Shown here piece after piece: positions 44,988 to 53,724 of a DNA stretch of 64,000 nucleotides. The stretch is from assembly GCA_002733865.1 (NCBI GenBank), contig NVXM01000004.1:113090-177089 (forward strand). Reading direction: 5' to 3'. The first letter of the stretch is position 1; each line of letters starts with the position of its first letter. The notes under the pieces were generated by a model that did not search any database, was not told the origin of the DNA, and saw only the letters and a program-made list of their open reading frames with translations. The position numbers and the translations under genes were made by a program. Source of the DNA: Sphingopyxis sp. (GTDB lineage Bacteria > Pseudomonadota > Alphaproteobacteria > Sphingomonadales > Sphingomonadaceae).

Positions 44988-45779
44988 TCAATCCGCGGGT
45001 CCGGGCAGCATAGCGGCCGGGGGCTCAAACAGCGCTGGATCAATCTCTTCGTTGACGCGGGTCGTCGTCCAGAACACCTCGTTCGATTTCCGCCCGTCAT
45101 AATAGAGCGTGACATGCCGTGCCTGCAGCCAGCGCGGATTGTCCAGCTCGACAAAATCATCATAGGTCCGGTGATGCCACCCCTTCGGCGTACGAAAGCC
45201 CATCGAGCGGATAGCGTGGCTTTGCTGATCGATGCCGAACAGCGTTTCCCCGCCCTTGGGATCGGTCAACAGAACCATGAACAGCGGATGGCCATCAATC
45301 CTGTCATCGGCCAGTCTGGTGGCGGTAAAGCCGGGTTTGTCGGCCTGACGGATAATCCCGAAACCAAAATTGCTGGCCCAGAATGCATCGGCCTCCGCCT
45401 TCGGTGTAATACCCCGCTCGGTCCAGGTCGTCTGTCCGTCAAAGCCGACTTCGAACAGCAGCTTGTCGCCCGATTTGGCGATGATCCGGACCTTGCCCTC
45501 CGCCCCGTGGGCCGCTTCCCGATCCGCATCGAATATCCGCCACATCCGGTAATCATCCGCGATTGAGCGCGGCTCCGGCCCCTTTGGCCCGTAGAATATG
45601 GCATGGCCGGACAGGCTCAGCGTTTGGGCATTGGCCCAGCCGTCACCGCCAGCAGCCTCTCGGGCAAGGGCGAGTATCTCGTTGCCGGACAGATCCGCCT
45701 CCGCACGCGCGCCGGTCAGGGGAAGCATGAGCCCGAGAGCCATCAAGACAAACAGATCAAAAAATCGAAACAAACGCAT
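44988..45779 (-). CDS. Periplasmic protein of LolA/LppX-like type
   Basis: 263 residues with a signal peptide (ends near GARAE). The rest reads as a beta-rich shell: FEVGFDGQTTWTERG, GHPLFMVLLTDPKGGETLFGID and RTPKGWHHRTYDDFVEL. That pattern is seen in outer-membrane lipoprotein-sorting-like folds that bind a hydrophobic ligand. It follows the TonB receptor gene (45853-48294) on the same strand but a strong hairpin lies between, so it may be partly uncoupled. A ligand carrier for the receptor is one possibility. Confidence 0.65.
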   Translation of the reverse strand: MRLFRFFDLFVLMALGLMLPLTGARAEADLSGNEILALAREAAGGDGWANAQTLSLSGHAIFYGPKGPEPRSIADDYRMWRIFDADREAAHGAEGKVRIIAKSGDKLLFEVGFDGQTTWTERGITPKAEADAFWASNFGFGIIRQADKPGFTATRLADDRIDGHPLFMVLLTDPKGGETLFGIDQQSHAIRSMGFRTPKGWHHRTYDDFVELDNPRWLQARHVTLYYDGRKSNEVFWTTTRVNEEIDPALFEPPAAMLPGPAD

Positions 45780-45797
45780 CGTCGATCTCCCGTATTA

Positions 45798-45823
45798 GAA
45801 AGCCGCTCAATGGAGCGGCTTTC
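45798..45823. terminator. Strong hairpin after the TonB receptor gene
   Basis: An 11-bp perfect stem (GAAAGCCGCTC at 45798-45808, GAGCGGCTTTC at 45813-45823) with an AATG loop. On the minus strand it follows the receptor stop by 30 bases and ends in CTTTCTAATA, a weak U-tract. It likely ends or reduces transcription before the periplasmic protein gene. Confidence 0.7.
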
Positions 45824-45852
45824 TGTTGTCCCGAGTTGCGACCTTCGGGGCT

Positions 45853-48294
45853 TTAATATTTGGCAGTCAGCACCACGCCAAACCGTCGGCCAGGACGCAA
45901 ACCGGCGACAAAGCTCCGCTGGAAGCTGGCATCGGCATCGGCATAACGGAGGATTTGCGCGACCGCATCTTCATCAAACAGGTTCTTCACATAGCCCTGG
46001 ATCTGGAAATTCTCATTCTCAAAACCAAGCCGGACATCGGTCACAACCGATCCACCCGTTTTCGCCAGATTGTGGACCTGAGCGAAGCTGCTTGAAATCA
46101 GGGTAACATTGCCACCGGCAAATATTTTCCAGCCGCTGTCGCCAATATCGGTGCGGTAATCGACGTCGGCAAAGATCTGATGAACCGGCGCACGCGGAAT
46201 ACGCTTGCCCTTGATCGACCCGAACAGAGACTGGCATTCCGCATCCGGAAACTGGTCGCCGGTCGAACAATTGACCAGACCATCATCGGCGACGTCATCC
46301 AGCACACCCTGGTTTTCATCGACGCCATTCTTGAATTTGGAATCGGCCAGTGAATAATTGGCAGTAAACGTCAGATTGCGGCCGGGTCGCGCGACCAGCT
46401 CCAGTTCCAGACCATTGACCCGAGCGTCGCCGGCATTCACGATGGAACTGACCCGGTTGGGCGGGAGGAACACGGTCTGGGTCAACTGATATCCGCTGAT
46501 CTCGTTATGAAATAACGCCAGATTGGCGGTTAAAGCGCCGTCCAGAAACTGATTTTTGATGCCGATTTCATAGGCATCGACTTCTTCCTCGTTAAACGTG
46601 GGCTGGTTGGCCAGAATTGCCAGCACGTCGTTGAACCCGCCCGGCTTCTGGCCTTGCGCAAAGGAAGCGTAGAGAAGATTGTCGGGTGAGAGCTTATAGT
46701 CAACCAGCACCCGCGGCGTGAATTTTTTGAACTTTGCCGTGGACACAACCGGAGCCGGCAGTGGGTCGCCCGCGTTACGGCTGATCGCGGACTGGTCGAT
46801 CGTCTCCTCGGAATAGCGCCCTTCAACACTGAGCGTAAAATTCTCGAACAGCTCAACGCTGGCGGAACCAAAGATCGCCCAGTTCTGAATATCGAGATTA
46901 TTGGAGTTGCGGGGAACGATGACGGTCCCGGCAGCTGCCGGATCGGTCAAAAAGCTGAAGAAGCAACCGCGAGCCGGTGAGCAGAGTTGAGCCACGCGCG
47001 CATCAGAATTTGCCTGCGCCCGGGCATTCGCGTCGGCCGGCAGCGTCCGGATGTCGCGACTATCATTGCTCTGATCAAAATAATAACCGCCGATCATTAA
47101 GTCGAACCGGTCGCCATCATAGGCCAGCCGGATCTCCTGCGAAAAATCCTCCGTTTTTCCTGCAGTAGCGAAGGAAAAGTCGGTGGGAGGGCCGTTTACA
47201 ATACCGATGCCGCCCGGTCCGGCAGGAAAGGTTGCAAAGGTTGCCGGCTGAAAACTGGTCGGCAAATAATCGCCATCGGTTTCGGTCCGGCTCGTGACCC
47301 GATTATATCCGGTCAGCGACGTCAGGGTGACGTGATCATTGATTTCATAGTCCATTCGCAGGCTGGCGTTGAACGTTTCTCGCTCCAACCCGACATCTGC
47401 GCCGTTATTGGCGAATTGCCGGGTATAGTCGGTGTTGACCTGTCCTGGCTTGATCGTACCGCAGAAATAACGACCCGCGCCGCCATAGAAACTGCCATTG
47501 TCAAACAGACAATTATTGTCGGCAACACTGGTCGCGAAAAGCGCTGGCTGACCATCATCTGTCTTGTTGTAATAGGTCCGCAGCTGAGCCGTCAAAGGCC
47601 CGCCACCGTCATAGGCAAAGCCGCCGGAGAAAGAGTAAGACTTCTGCTTGCCGACCTTGTTGCCATCATAGAGATTGGTATATTCGCCGCCATATTCATA
47701 ATAGCGCCCGGAAGCAAAGGCGGTGATGGAATCGGTTACCGGGCCACGAATATTGGCGTTGATATCAAACCGGCTGTGCTCCGATATGTCGGCAGAAATC
47801 GATCCTGTCAGACGATCCGCCTGGGTTTTGGAAATGATGTTGATCGCGCCGGAATAGGTGTTCCGTCCATAGAGCGCGCTCTGCGGTCCTTTCACGACCT
47901 CGATCCGCTCGATATTGTCGACCGCATAATCGCCAACAGAGCCGCTGAAATAAATGCCGTCGATGAACACGGCGACGCCTGAGTCGCCGAGAATATTGGC
48001 CTGGCCACGAATGACCGGCCGATTGGAATCACGGCCGAAACTGTCGTCAAAGGTCAGGCCAGCTGTTACTTTTGAAATATCGGCCACGCTGTCCAGCGCC
48101 AGATTGTCGATCGTGCCCGACCCGACCACCGCGACTGAAGCTGGCACTTCCTGCAAATTCTCCGAAACTTTGCGCGCGGTAACGATGATCACGTTCGAGT
48201 CGTCGGCGTTTTCACCGGATACAGGCTGGGCAAAAGCAGGGGCCGGAACGGCGGCAACCGCGGCCATTAGCAGATATTTGTAAGAATATTTCAT
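45853..48294 (-). CDS. TonB-dependent receptor of the second catabolic island
   Basis: 813 residues. A signal peptide ends at AFAQP. VIIVTARKVSENLQEVPASV leads into the plug, with PVIRGQANI and ERIEVVKGPQSALYGRNTYSGAI. The barrel ends GVVLTAKY. It diverges from the DUF1330-VOC-MFS operon, and two near-identical palindromes lie in the shared promoter region, so it is probably induced together with those genes and imports their substrate across the outer membrane. Confidence 0.92.
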   Translation of the reverse strand: MKYSYKYLLMAAVAAVPAPAFAQPVSGENADDSNVIIVTARKVSENLQEVPASVAVVGSGTIDNLALDSVADISKVTAGLTFDDSFGRDSNRPVIRGQANILGDSGVAVFIDGIYFSGSVGDYAVDNIERIEVVKGPQSALYGRNTYSGAINIISKTQADRLTGSISADISEHSRFDINANIRGPVTDSITAFASGRYYEYGGEYTNLYDGNKVGKQKSYSFSGGFAYDGGGPLTAQLRTYYNKTDDGQPALFATSVADNNCLFDNGSFYGGAGRYFCGTIKPGQVNTDYTRQFANNGADVGLERETFNASLRMDYEINDHVTLTSLTGYNRVTSRTETDGDYLPTSFQPATFATFPAGPGGIGIVNGPPTDFSFATAGKTEDFSQEIRLAYDGDRFDLMIGGYYFDQSNDSRDIRTLPADANARAQANSDARVAQLCSPARGCFFSFLTDPAAAGTVIVPRNSNNLDIQNWAIFGSASVELFENFTLSVEGRYSEETIDQSAISRNAGDPLPAPVVSTAKFKKFTPRVLVDYKLSPDNLLYASFAQGQKPGGFNDVLAILANQPTFNEEEVDAYEIGIKNQFLDGALTANLALFHNEISGYQLTQTVFLPPNRVSSIVNAGDARVNGLELELVARPGRNLTFTANYSLADSKFKNGVDENQGVLDDVADDGLVNCSTGDQFPDAECQSLFGSIKGKRIPRAPVHQIFADVDYRTDIGDSGWKIFAGGNVTLISSSFAQVHNLAKTGGSVVTDVRLGFENENFQIQGYVKNLFDEDAVAQILRYADADASFQRSFVAGLRPGRRFGVVLTAKY

Positions 48295-48363
48295 TAGAGT
48301 TCTCCCTGATACCAGCTGCGCTGATTTTCTTTTCCTCCATCACGAAATTCTCACTGGAAGTAT

Positions 48364-48381
48364 AATTTGTCCAGACAAATT
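48364..48381. promoter_or_regulatory. Operator-like palindrome, copy 1
   Basis: AATTTGTCCAGACAAATT, with 8-bp perfect arms. It lies 70 nt upstream of the TonB receptor start. TTGT-N4-ACAA arms fit a GntR-type dimer; a GntR gene is at 61631. Confidence 0.7.
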
Positions 48382-48540
48382 TTTGAGTCGGCTGACAGAA
48401 TTGGTAGACTGTCGCAATTTTGCAACGTCCCTTTGGCGGTTTTCCGGGATTTCCGAAGGAGAGCACTCTCGCCGCATAACTTTCAGTTCGCCTGAATTTC
48501 GGTAGTGCAATTAGAGATTGCATTACGACGCAATGCGGTT

Positions 48541-48558
48541 AATTTGTCCGGACAACTT
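48541..48558. promoter_or_regulatory. Operator-like palindrome, copy 2
   Basis: AATTTGTCCGGACAACTT, identical to copy 1 at 16 of 18 positions, with a perfect 12-bp core TTGTCCGGACAA. It ends 14 nt before the DUF1330 start, where a bound repressor would block initiation. Confidence 0.7.
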
Positions 48559-48571
48559 TTGGAGAGCCCTT

Positions 48572-48877
48572 ATGCCAGCCTATATGATCGTCACGGCGAA
48601 AATCACCGACAGAGACGCCTTCATTGCCGGATATGGCGCCAAAGCCGGTGCGCTGGTGGAGAAATTTGGCGGGAAATATGTGCTCCGCGGTCCAGGCGCC
48701 GAACTGCTGGAAGGCGATTTTGGTGATGGCGCTTCGATGGTCATATCGGAATGGCCTGATATCGCGGCGGCAAAGGCTTTTTGGAACAGCCCGGAATATC
48801 AGGAAGTGAAGAAGATGCGCGAAGATTGCGCCGAATGTCAGGTTCTTCTGATCGAGAGCCCGACAATAAATGGCTGA
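48572..48877 (+). CDS. DUF1330 family protein
   Basis: 101 residues with a ferredoxin-like fold of the dimeric alpha-beta barrel group: MPAYMIVTAKITDRDAF, GGKYVLRGPGAELLEG and PDIAAAKAFWNSPEYQEVK are typical. GGAGAG eight bases before the ATG fixes the start. Such small proteins often serve in catabolic clusters as isomerase- or monooxygenase-like enzymes, but the activity is unknown. First gene of the rightward operon; it overlaps the next gene by 8 bases. Confidence 0.88.
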   Translation: MPAYMIVTAKITDRDAFIAGYGAKAGALVEKFGGKYVLRGPGAELLEGDFGDGASMVISEWPDIAAAKAFWNSPEYQEVKKMREDCAECQVLLIESPTING

Positions 48878-49343
48878 TATTATCAGACGCACGACGTTAA
48901 TGGTCCGCGATGGCGACCGCGCCGTGCACTGGTATCAGACTGTCTTCGGTATGACAAAATGGATGGACACCCCCTTCACCCTGTCCGGCACCCAGCTTGC
49001 AGCAGGAAAAAAGGGGGATGAGACCCGGCTGATCATCCTGAAATGCGAAGATGATCTGATCGGGATGATCGGATTGCTGGAATGGCTGGATCCCAAACAG
49101 GATGCACCGGCAGAGCTGCCAACCGAAATCGCATTTGGCGCACCGATTTTTGTCGTCGCGGCGGAGGACGCCGAGGCTACGCTGGAACGCGCCCGTGCAC
49201 TCGGCTCGCGCATCCACTGCGAGCCACGCGAATGGCAAGTGACCGGCGCGGATGGCAAGCAGAGGGATATGATCGGTTGCTCGTTCTGGGATCTTGATGG
49301 CTATTTTTACGAACTGAACCAGATCGTGACGGTCTGCGACTAG
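48870..49343 (+). CDS. VOC family protein, first of a pair
   Basis: 157 residues. The VOC fold is shown by RAVHWYQTVFGM and the closing GCSFWDLDGYFYELNQI. The first metal-ligand position is Thr in RTTLMVRD rather than His, so it may not have the full metal triad. It sits between DUF1330 and a second VOC gene whose ATG follows its stop directly. Role in the operon is unknown. Confidence 0.82.
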   Translation: MADIIRRTTLMVRDGDRAVHWYQTVFGMTKWMDTPFTLSGTQLAAGKKGDETRLIILKCEDDLIGMIGLLEWLDPKQDAPAELPTEIAFGAPIFVVAAEDAEATLERARALGSRIHCEPREWQVTGADGKQRDMIGCSFWDLDGYFYELNQIVTVCD

Positions 49344-49811
49344 ATGGCGGACAAACAACCATCTAACCAGCCCGTCCGCTTTCAGCGCGCCAATTTCGTT
49401 GTCGAGGATATTGACAGGGCCCTGACCTTTTATCGCGATATACTGGGTTTCGAAGTGACCTTTCGCAAAGGGCATAATCCCGACAGCTATTCCATTCCCG
49501 TGTTCGAGATTCCGGATGGCGCAGAGCTGGATTTCGCGATCCTCTCGCTGCCGGGCCAGCCGCGCGTCATGGCGCTGTCAGGGATCAAAAACGTACCCCT
49601 CAAGGCAATTCCCTATCCGCGGCGCAGCGCGATTGTGCTCGATGTCGCCGATCCGGACAAGGTGATGGAGGAGAGCGCGGCATTGGGCTTGAAGGTCTAC
49701 GAAGAAGGCCGCCTCCAAACCCATGACGGGAGGATCGGGCGAGAGATTGGCATTGTCGATTTCGATGACAATCTGACGGTCATCTACCGAATTCCGGAAA
49801 CACAGGCATGA
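49344..49811 (+). CDS. VOC family protein, second of a pair
   Basis: 155 residues. RANFVVEDIDRALTFYRDILGF is a classic VOC opening and GIVDFDDNLTVIYR closes the second module. As in the gene before, the usual first metal His is replaced (Asn-Phe here). The two may form a heterodimer, since VOC sites often lie between modules (inference). It overlaps the transporter gene by 4 bases. Confidence 0.82.
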   Translation: MADKQPSNQPVRFQRANFVVEDIDRALTFYRDILGFEVTFRKGHNPDSYSIPVFEIPDGAELDFAILSLPGQPRVMALSGIKNVPLKAIPYPRRSAIVLDVADPDKVMEESAALGLKVYEEGRLQTHDGRIGREIGIVDFDDNLTVIYRIPETQA

Positions 49812-51163
49812 ACGAAGGTTTGGCAGCAGCGGATGATCTACCATCTGCTGTGGCCAAACCTTATCCCAGCGCTGCGGCCGGCTGGTTCATGGTGGTGCTG
49901 CTGACCATCGCTTATATTTTCAGTTTTGTGGATCGCTATATCCTTGGTTTGCTGATTGAGCCGATCAAGGCCGAATTTGGCCTTTCCGATCGATCGATTG
50001 GCTGGCTGCTCAGCGCCTTCACCCTGATCTACGGCTTTGTCGGTATTTTCATGGGCTGGCTGATTGACCGGGGCAAACGGATCTGGATCGTATCGGTCGG
50101 CGTCGCCTTGTGGTCCATCGCCACCGTCGCAACCGGCACCGCCAAGAATTTCGGCCAGCTCTTTGCCGCTCGCATGGGCGTCGGCGTCGGTGAAGCGACC
50201 CTGAGTCCCGCAGCCTTTTCGATGATCGGCGACAGCTTTCCCACCGAAAAGCGGGGCAAACCGATCGCCTTTTATTCGTCTGCGCTGCCCATCGGTGCCG
50301 GTCTTGCCTCTCTGCTCAGCGGCGCGATCATCGCCTGGACCGCGTCCGGAGGTACCCAGTCGCTGCCCCTGTTCGGGGATTTGTCGCCGTGGCGCTTCAC
50401 CCTGATCATCGTCGGCCTGCCGGGTCTGGTATTCGCGCTGTTTTTCCTGCTGATGAAAGAACCGGCCAGACGACCGGCAACCGCGGCATCCGATGTCATC
50501 AGCGGCAGCGGCTTCATCGATGCCCTGAAATATATATGGCGCAACCGCCTGCTCTATCTCGGTTTTCTGCTGCTGATCGGAACGATGACGGCTATCGCTT
50601 ATAGTCAGGGTTTTCTGGCACCGACGTTTGAACGGACCTGGGGCTGGTCGCCACAAAAATATGCTTTTGCCAATGGCGTTGCCCTGCTGGTGATCGGCCC
50701 CGCCAATATGCTGATCATGGGATCGATTTCCGACTGGTGGACAAAGAAAGGCGTCAAGGATGCGTCTTTGCGGTTGCTGTATATTGGCTTTCTGATCATG
50801 GTTCCGACCGCCTCGCTGCCCCTCTTCATGCCGACCGCAGAACTGGCTTTTGCCATATTGTGCATCAACACCGTCGGCATCGGGATTGTATCAGCCATCG
50901 GGGTCACGGCCTTGCTCGTCATCACCCCGGCGCAGGTGCGCGGCCAGATTGTCGCCATCTATTATCTGTCGATCAGCTGGTTCGGGTCTCTCGGTCCCAT
51001 CATGGTTGGCGAACTGTCGAGCGGCGTCTTTGGGGAGAATAATATCCGCTATGCGGTGGCGACCGTTCCGTTCCTGTTCGGCGTGATTCCGCTCCTGATG
51101 ATGCCCCTCACCCGCCGCCTCTATCGAGCGCAGATGGAACGGTTGAAGGGCACGACCGAATGA
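49808..51163 (+). CDS. MFS transporter, spinster-like
   Basis: 451 residues with about 12 membrane helices. FSFVDRYILGLLIEPIKAEFGLSD at helix 1 and GWLIDRGKRIW between helices 2 and 3 are typical of the spinster-like subgroup common in sphingomonad catabolic clusters. GVGEATLSPAAFSMIGDSFP is the usual motif of helices 4-5. It probably moves the substrate or a product across the inner membrane after the TonB receptor. It overlaps its neighbours by 4 bases on both sides. Confidence 0.92.
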   Translation: MNEGLAAADDLPSAVAKPYPSAAAGWFMVVLLTIAYIFSFVDRYILGLLIEPIKAEFGLSDRSIGWLLSAFTLIYGFVGIFMGWLIDRGKRIWIVSVGVALWSIATVATGTAKNFGQLFAARMGVGVGEATLSPAAFSMIGDSFPTEKRGKPIAFYSSALPIGAGLASLLSGAIIAWTASGGTQSLPLFGDLSPWRFTLIIVGLPGLVFALFFLLMKEPARRPATAASDVISGSGFIDALKYIWRNRLLYLGFLLLIGTMTAIAYSQGFLAPTFERTWGWSPQKYAFANGVALLVIGPANMLIMGSISDWWTKKGVKDASLRLLYIGFLIMVPTASLPLFMPTAELAFAILCINTVGIGIVSAIGVTALLVITPAQVRGQIVAIYYLSISWFGSLGPIMVGELSSGVFGENNIRYAVATVPFLFGVIPLLMMPLTRRLYRAQMERLKGTTE

Positions 51164-51966
51164 TCCGCAAGGGATATTCCGACGGGCCGTTTGGCCAGAT
51201 TCACTGGCGCATGATCGAGCCGGAGGACAGCCCATCCGAACCCGACCTTTATTGCCTGCATCCAGCCCCCTTCAGCGGCCTTGCCTTCACCGACATCCTT
51301 CCCTTCCTGGCTCGCCGGCGACGCGTCATTGCTCCGGACTTCCCGGGCCATGGCGGATCTGACCGTTTCAAGCCGGAACCGTCAATCCTCGAATATAGCG
51401 TAGCGATGGGCGCGGTCGCAGCGGATCTCTCAGGCGCCGCGCCGCTGGACATCATTGGATTTCATACCGGCAATCTGGTTGCCGTGGAAATGGCGCTCGC
51501 CGACGACAGCCCGGTGCGCAAGCTCGCGCTTGTCGACGTTCCTGCTTATGATTCAGAAACCCGCAAGAGCCTGCTGTTCAAGATGGGCAGGCCCTTTCAG
51601 ATCACACCGGACATCCAATGCCTCGATGCGGCATGGCATCGGGGGATGACCGGCAGACTGGCAAGTCAGGGTCTGGACCGATGCTTCGCCCTGTTCGCCG
51701 AACAGCTGCGCCACGGCAGAGGCATGCACGCCGCTTTTCATGCCAGCTTTTCCTATGACGTAGAAGCCCGGTTGCCCCTGATAGACCGCCCCTCGCTGAT
51801 CATGGCGACACAGTCCGGGCTGCTGCAGCCGACAAGGCGCGCCGCCCAGCTGATGCCGCAGGCCAGACTGATCGAAAGGCTCGATATCAAACGCGCCGTC
51901 CTTGACCAGGCCGCTCGGCATACCGCACAAGAAATCCTTCCCTTTCTCGATGAGGACATTTTATGA
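51160..51966 (+). CDS. Alpha/beta hydrolase-fold protein without a Ser nucleophile
   Basis: 268 residues of the alpha/beta hydrolase fold. RRVIAPDFPGHGGSD is typical. At the nucleophile elbow the sequence is GFHTGNLVAVEMAL, so the central residue of GxSxG is His rather than Ser. Some family members share GxHTG and their chemistry is unclear; a lyase, isomerase or cofactor-free role is possible. It is coupled by 4-base overlaps to the MFS gene and the YciI gene. Confidence 0.82.
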   Translation: MIRKGYSDGPFGQIHWRMIEPEDSPSEPDLYCLHPAPFSGLAFTDILPFLARRRRVIAPDFPGHGGSDRFKPEPSILEYSVAMGAVAADLSGAAPLDIIGFHTGNLVAVEMALADDSPVRKLALVDVPAYDSETRKSLLFKMGRPFQITPDIQCLDAAWHRGMTGRLASQGLDRCFALFAEQLRHGRGMHAAFHASFSYDVEARLPLIDRPSLIMATQSGLLQPTRRAAQLMPQARLIERLDIKRAVLDQAARHTAQEILPFLDEDIL

Positions 51967-52265
51967 AAACATTTGCAATCTACTGTACCGACAAACCGGA
52001 TACCGCCAAGATGCGGAACGATGCGCGGGACGCGCATTTCGCCCATATCGAGAAGACGCTCGACAATTTCTGTATCGCAGGGCCGATGCTGGATGAAAAC
52101 GGCGGCACCGTCGGCTCACTGCTGGTCGTAAAGGCAGCGGATGCTGCTGCGGCCCGCAGACAGCTTGAAGCGGATCCCTATTTCGACGCCGAGATCTGGG
52201 CCGACATCCGGATCACCGAATTTATCCCGGCGGCTGGCGACTGGATCGGCGGCAAGATATGGTAA
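51963..52265 (+). CDS. YciI-like protein
   Basis: 100 residues with the dimeric alpha-beta fold. FAIYCTDKPDTAKMRNDARDAHFAHIE carries the His typical of YciI, and GPMLDENGGTVGSLLVV and ADPYFDAEIW follow. YciI-like proteins include small dehalogenases or lactone-acting enzymes and many of unknown role. It overlaps the hydrolase gene by 4 bases. Confidence 0.85.
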   Translation: MKTFAIYCTDKPDTAKMRNDARDAHFAHIEKTLDNFCIAGPMLDENGGTVGSLLVVKAADAAAARRQLEADPYFDAEIWADIRITEFIPAAGDWIGGKIW

Positions 52266-52320
52266 CCGCGATGCCATTGCCGTCCTGCTTCCGGCAACCG
52301 CAAAATCACCGGAAAGCCCT

Positions 52321-52824
52321 ATGAGCAAGCATATCGTCATAGCCGCCGCGATACTCGCCCTGCTGCCTCCCTCACCAGCGCTTGCCAGGGAGAATAATAC
52401 CGTGGCAGCGATGAGTGATCAGCAGAAAATCATCACCTGGGCCGCCAATTGGAAGCGTTTCGTCGAGTCAGGCGAGATCGAACAATTGCGCGCCATGTAT
52501 GAACCGGACGCCGTCCTGATGACCAACGGCGCACCGCCGCAAAAAGGAGTAGAAGCGATATTGGCCTTTCTTGCGGGCAACAAGGCCGCCGGCAATGAAG
52601 TCCGCGTCGACTTCGCCAATGAGCAACTCATCGTCGAGGATGACCGCGCCTATCTGACCGCCAAATATTGGATGACGATCACCCCACCCGCAAACCCGCC
52701 CGTGTACGTCAGCGGGCGGTCCTTTCTGGTGTTCAAAAAGGGCGTTGATGGCGAGTGGCGACTGTGGCGCGATATCGACAATCAGGCCCCCGACATATTG
52801 GCGGAAGAGCGACCCGGCGGCTAG
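52321..52824 (+). CDS. Exported SnoaL/NTF2-like protein
   Basis: 167 residues. A signal peptide (IVIAAAILALLPPSPALA) precedes an NTF2-like domain: WKRFVESGEIEQLRAMYEPDAVLMTNG, GVEAILAFLAG and GEWRLWRDIDNQ. The ATG at 52321 follows GGAAAG; the open frame upstream overlaps the YciI gene and is not needed. A periplasmic SnoaL protein in a catabolic operon may bind or isomerise a cyclic substrate. It is convergent with the VOC gene of the leftward operon, sharing 4 bases at the stops. Confidence 0.83.
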   Translation: MSKHIVIAAAILALLPPSPALARENNTVAAMSDQQKIITWAANWKRFVESGEIEQLRAMYEPDAVLMTNGAPPQKGVEAILAFLAGNKAAGNEVRVDFANEQLIVEDDRAYLTAKYWMTITPPANPPVYVSGRSFLVFKKGVDGEWRLWRDIDNQAPDILAEERPGG

Positions 52825-53723
52825 CCGATCTCGATCAGCTCCAGTAACTCGCCGGCCAGGCCGAGAGTCGTCGCCGCGCGCCGACCGCAATAGGGCGCTG
52901 CGTCGCGCCTGGTCGGCGGCGTGATCCAGTCGACATCAAGCGCATCGAGGTCGGTCACTGCCAGACTGACCAGCGCATTGCCGGGTGGCAGCATCGCTTC
53001 ATGCCGACCGCGGTCGTTCGCTTCTTCGGGATAATCGTCCACTTCGACAATCGGCAGCCGATCATTTTGCACCATCGTCAAATCGGACAGAGTGTCCTCC
53101 GGTCGGCCAAAGGCATCATTTATCATGCTATAGGCCAGGGTATAGGTATCGCCCTCGGTCAGATGCAGCCGGTCAAGATACCATTTTACAGTGGCCGCGC
53201 GGTCCGGCGTCGCAAGGATGACGATGAAAATATGATCGGTCAGCGATTGCGCCTTGGGCAAATCGGACGAAGGCGTATCTTCCCGGACCTCGTTCAGATA
53301 GACCATTTCTCGGCCGGTGCCCAGCACCTGCATCGGCACAAAGAAAGGCAGTCCCTCCAGCTCCTTCGGCGGGCCAATGATATCAAAGCCGCTGCCCTGC
53401 AGACGGTCGGGCCAGCCGAACACATCCTGCACAGTCAGTTCAAAGGCCGCCCATCCATAAGTGGTCGTCGGCTTGAAATCCGGATGATCGGGCTGTTCGA
53501 CCAGCCGAATATGGCAATCCGCACCGCTCACCGGCTGCAAGGTCGCCATCGGCGCACCGGCGCTATTCGGACAGCCCCAGCTCGCGGCGATATCGGCTGA
53601 CAATTTGCCCTGCTCGACCACCGCCATGCCCAGCACGTCGCGATAATTGTGCAGCGCCGCTTCCAGATCAGGCACGACGGCAATGCCGCCAAGAATCGAA
53701 CCATATTGCAATTGGTGGGTCAC
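52821..53723 (-). CDS. Two-module VOC family protein
   Basis: 300 residues, twice the length of a single VOC protein. Modules begin at GSILGGIAVVPDLEAALHNY and at ALVSLAVTD, with DHIFIVILATPDRAATVKWY between. Large VOC proteins of this sort include extradiol dioxygenases and lactoylglutathione lyase relatives; I cannot confirm a metal triad. Last gene of the nine-gene leftward operon, starting one base after the enoyl-CoA hydratase stop. Confidence 0.8.
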   Translation of the reverse strand: MTHQLQYGSILGGIAVVPDLEAALHNYRDVLGMAVVEQGKLSADIAASWGCPNSAGAPMATLQPVSGADCHIRLVEQPDHPDFKPTTTYGWAAFELTVQDVFGWPDRLQGSGFDIIGPPKELEGLPFFVPMQVLGTGREMVYLNEVREDTPSSDLPKAQSLTDHIFIVILATPDRAATVKWYLDRLHLTEGDTYTLAYSMINDAFGRPEDTLSDLTMVQNDRLPIVEVDDYPEEANDRGRHEAMLPPGNALVSLAVTDLDALDVDWITPPTRRDAAPYCGRRAATTLGLAGELLELIEIG

Positions 53724-53724
53724 T

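Larger units (their letters stand above)
48295..48571. other. Divergent promoter region of the second island
   Basis: 277 bases between the receptor and the DUF1330 operon. It carries the two palindromes listed separately. The remainder is AT-richer than the flanking genes and shows no small gene. Confidence 0.6.
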
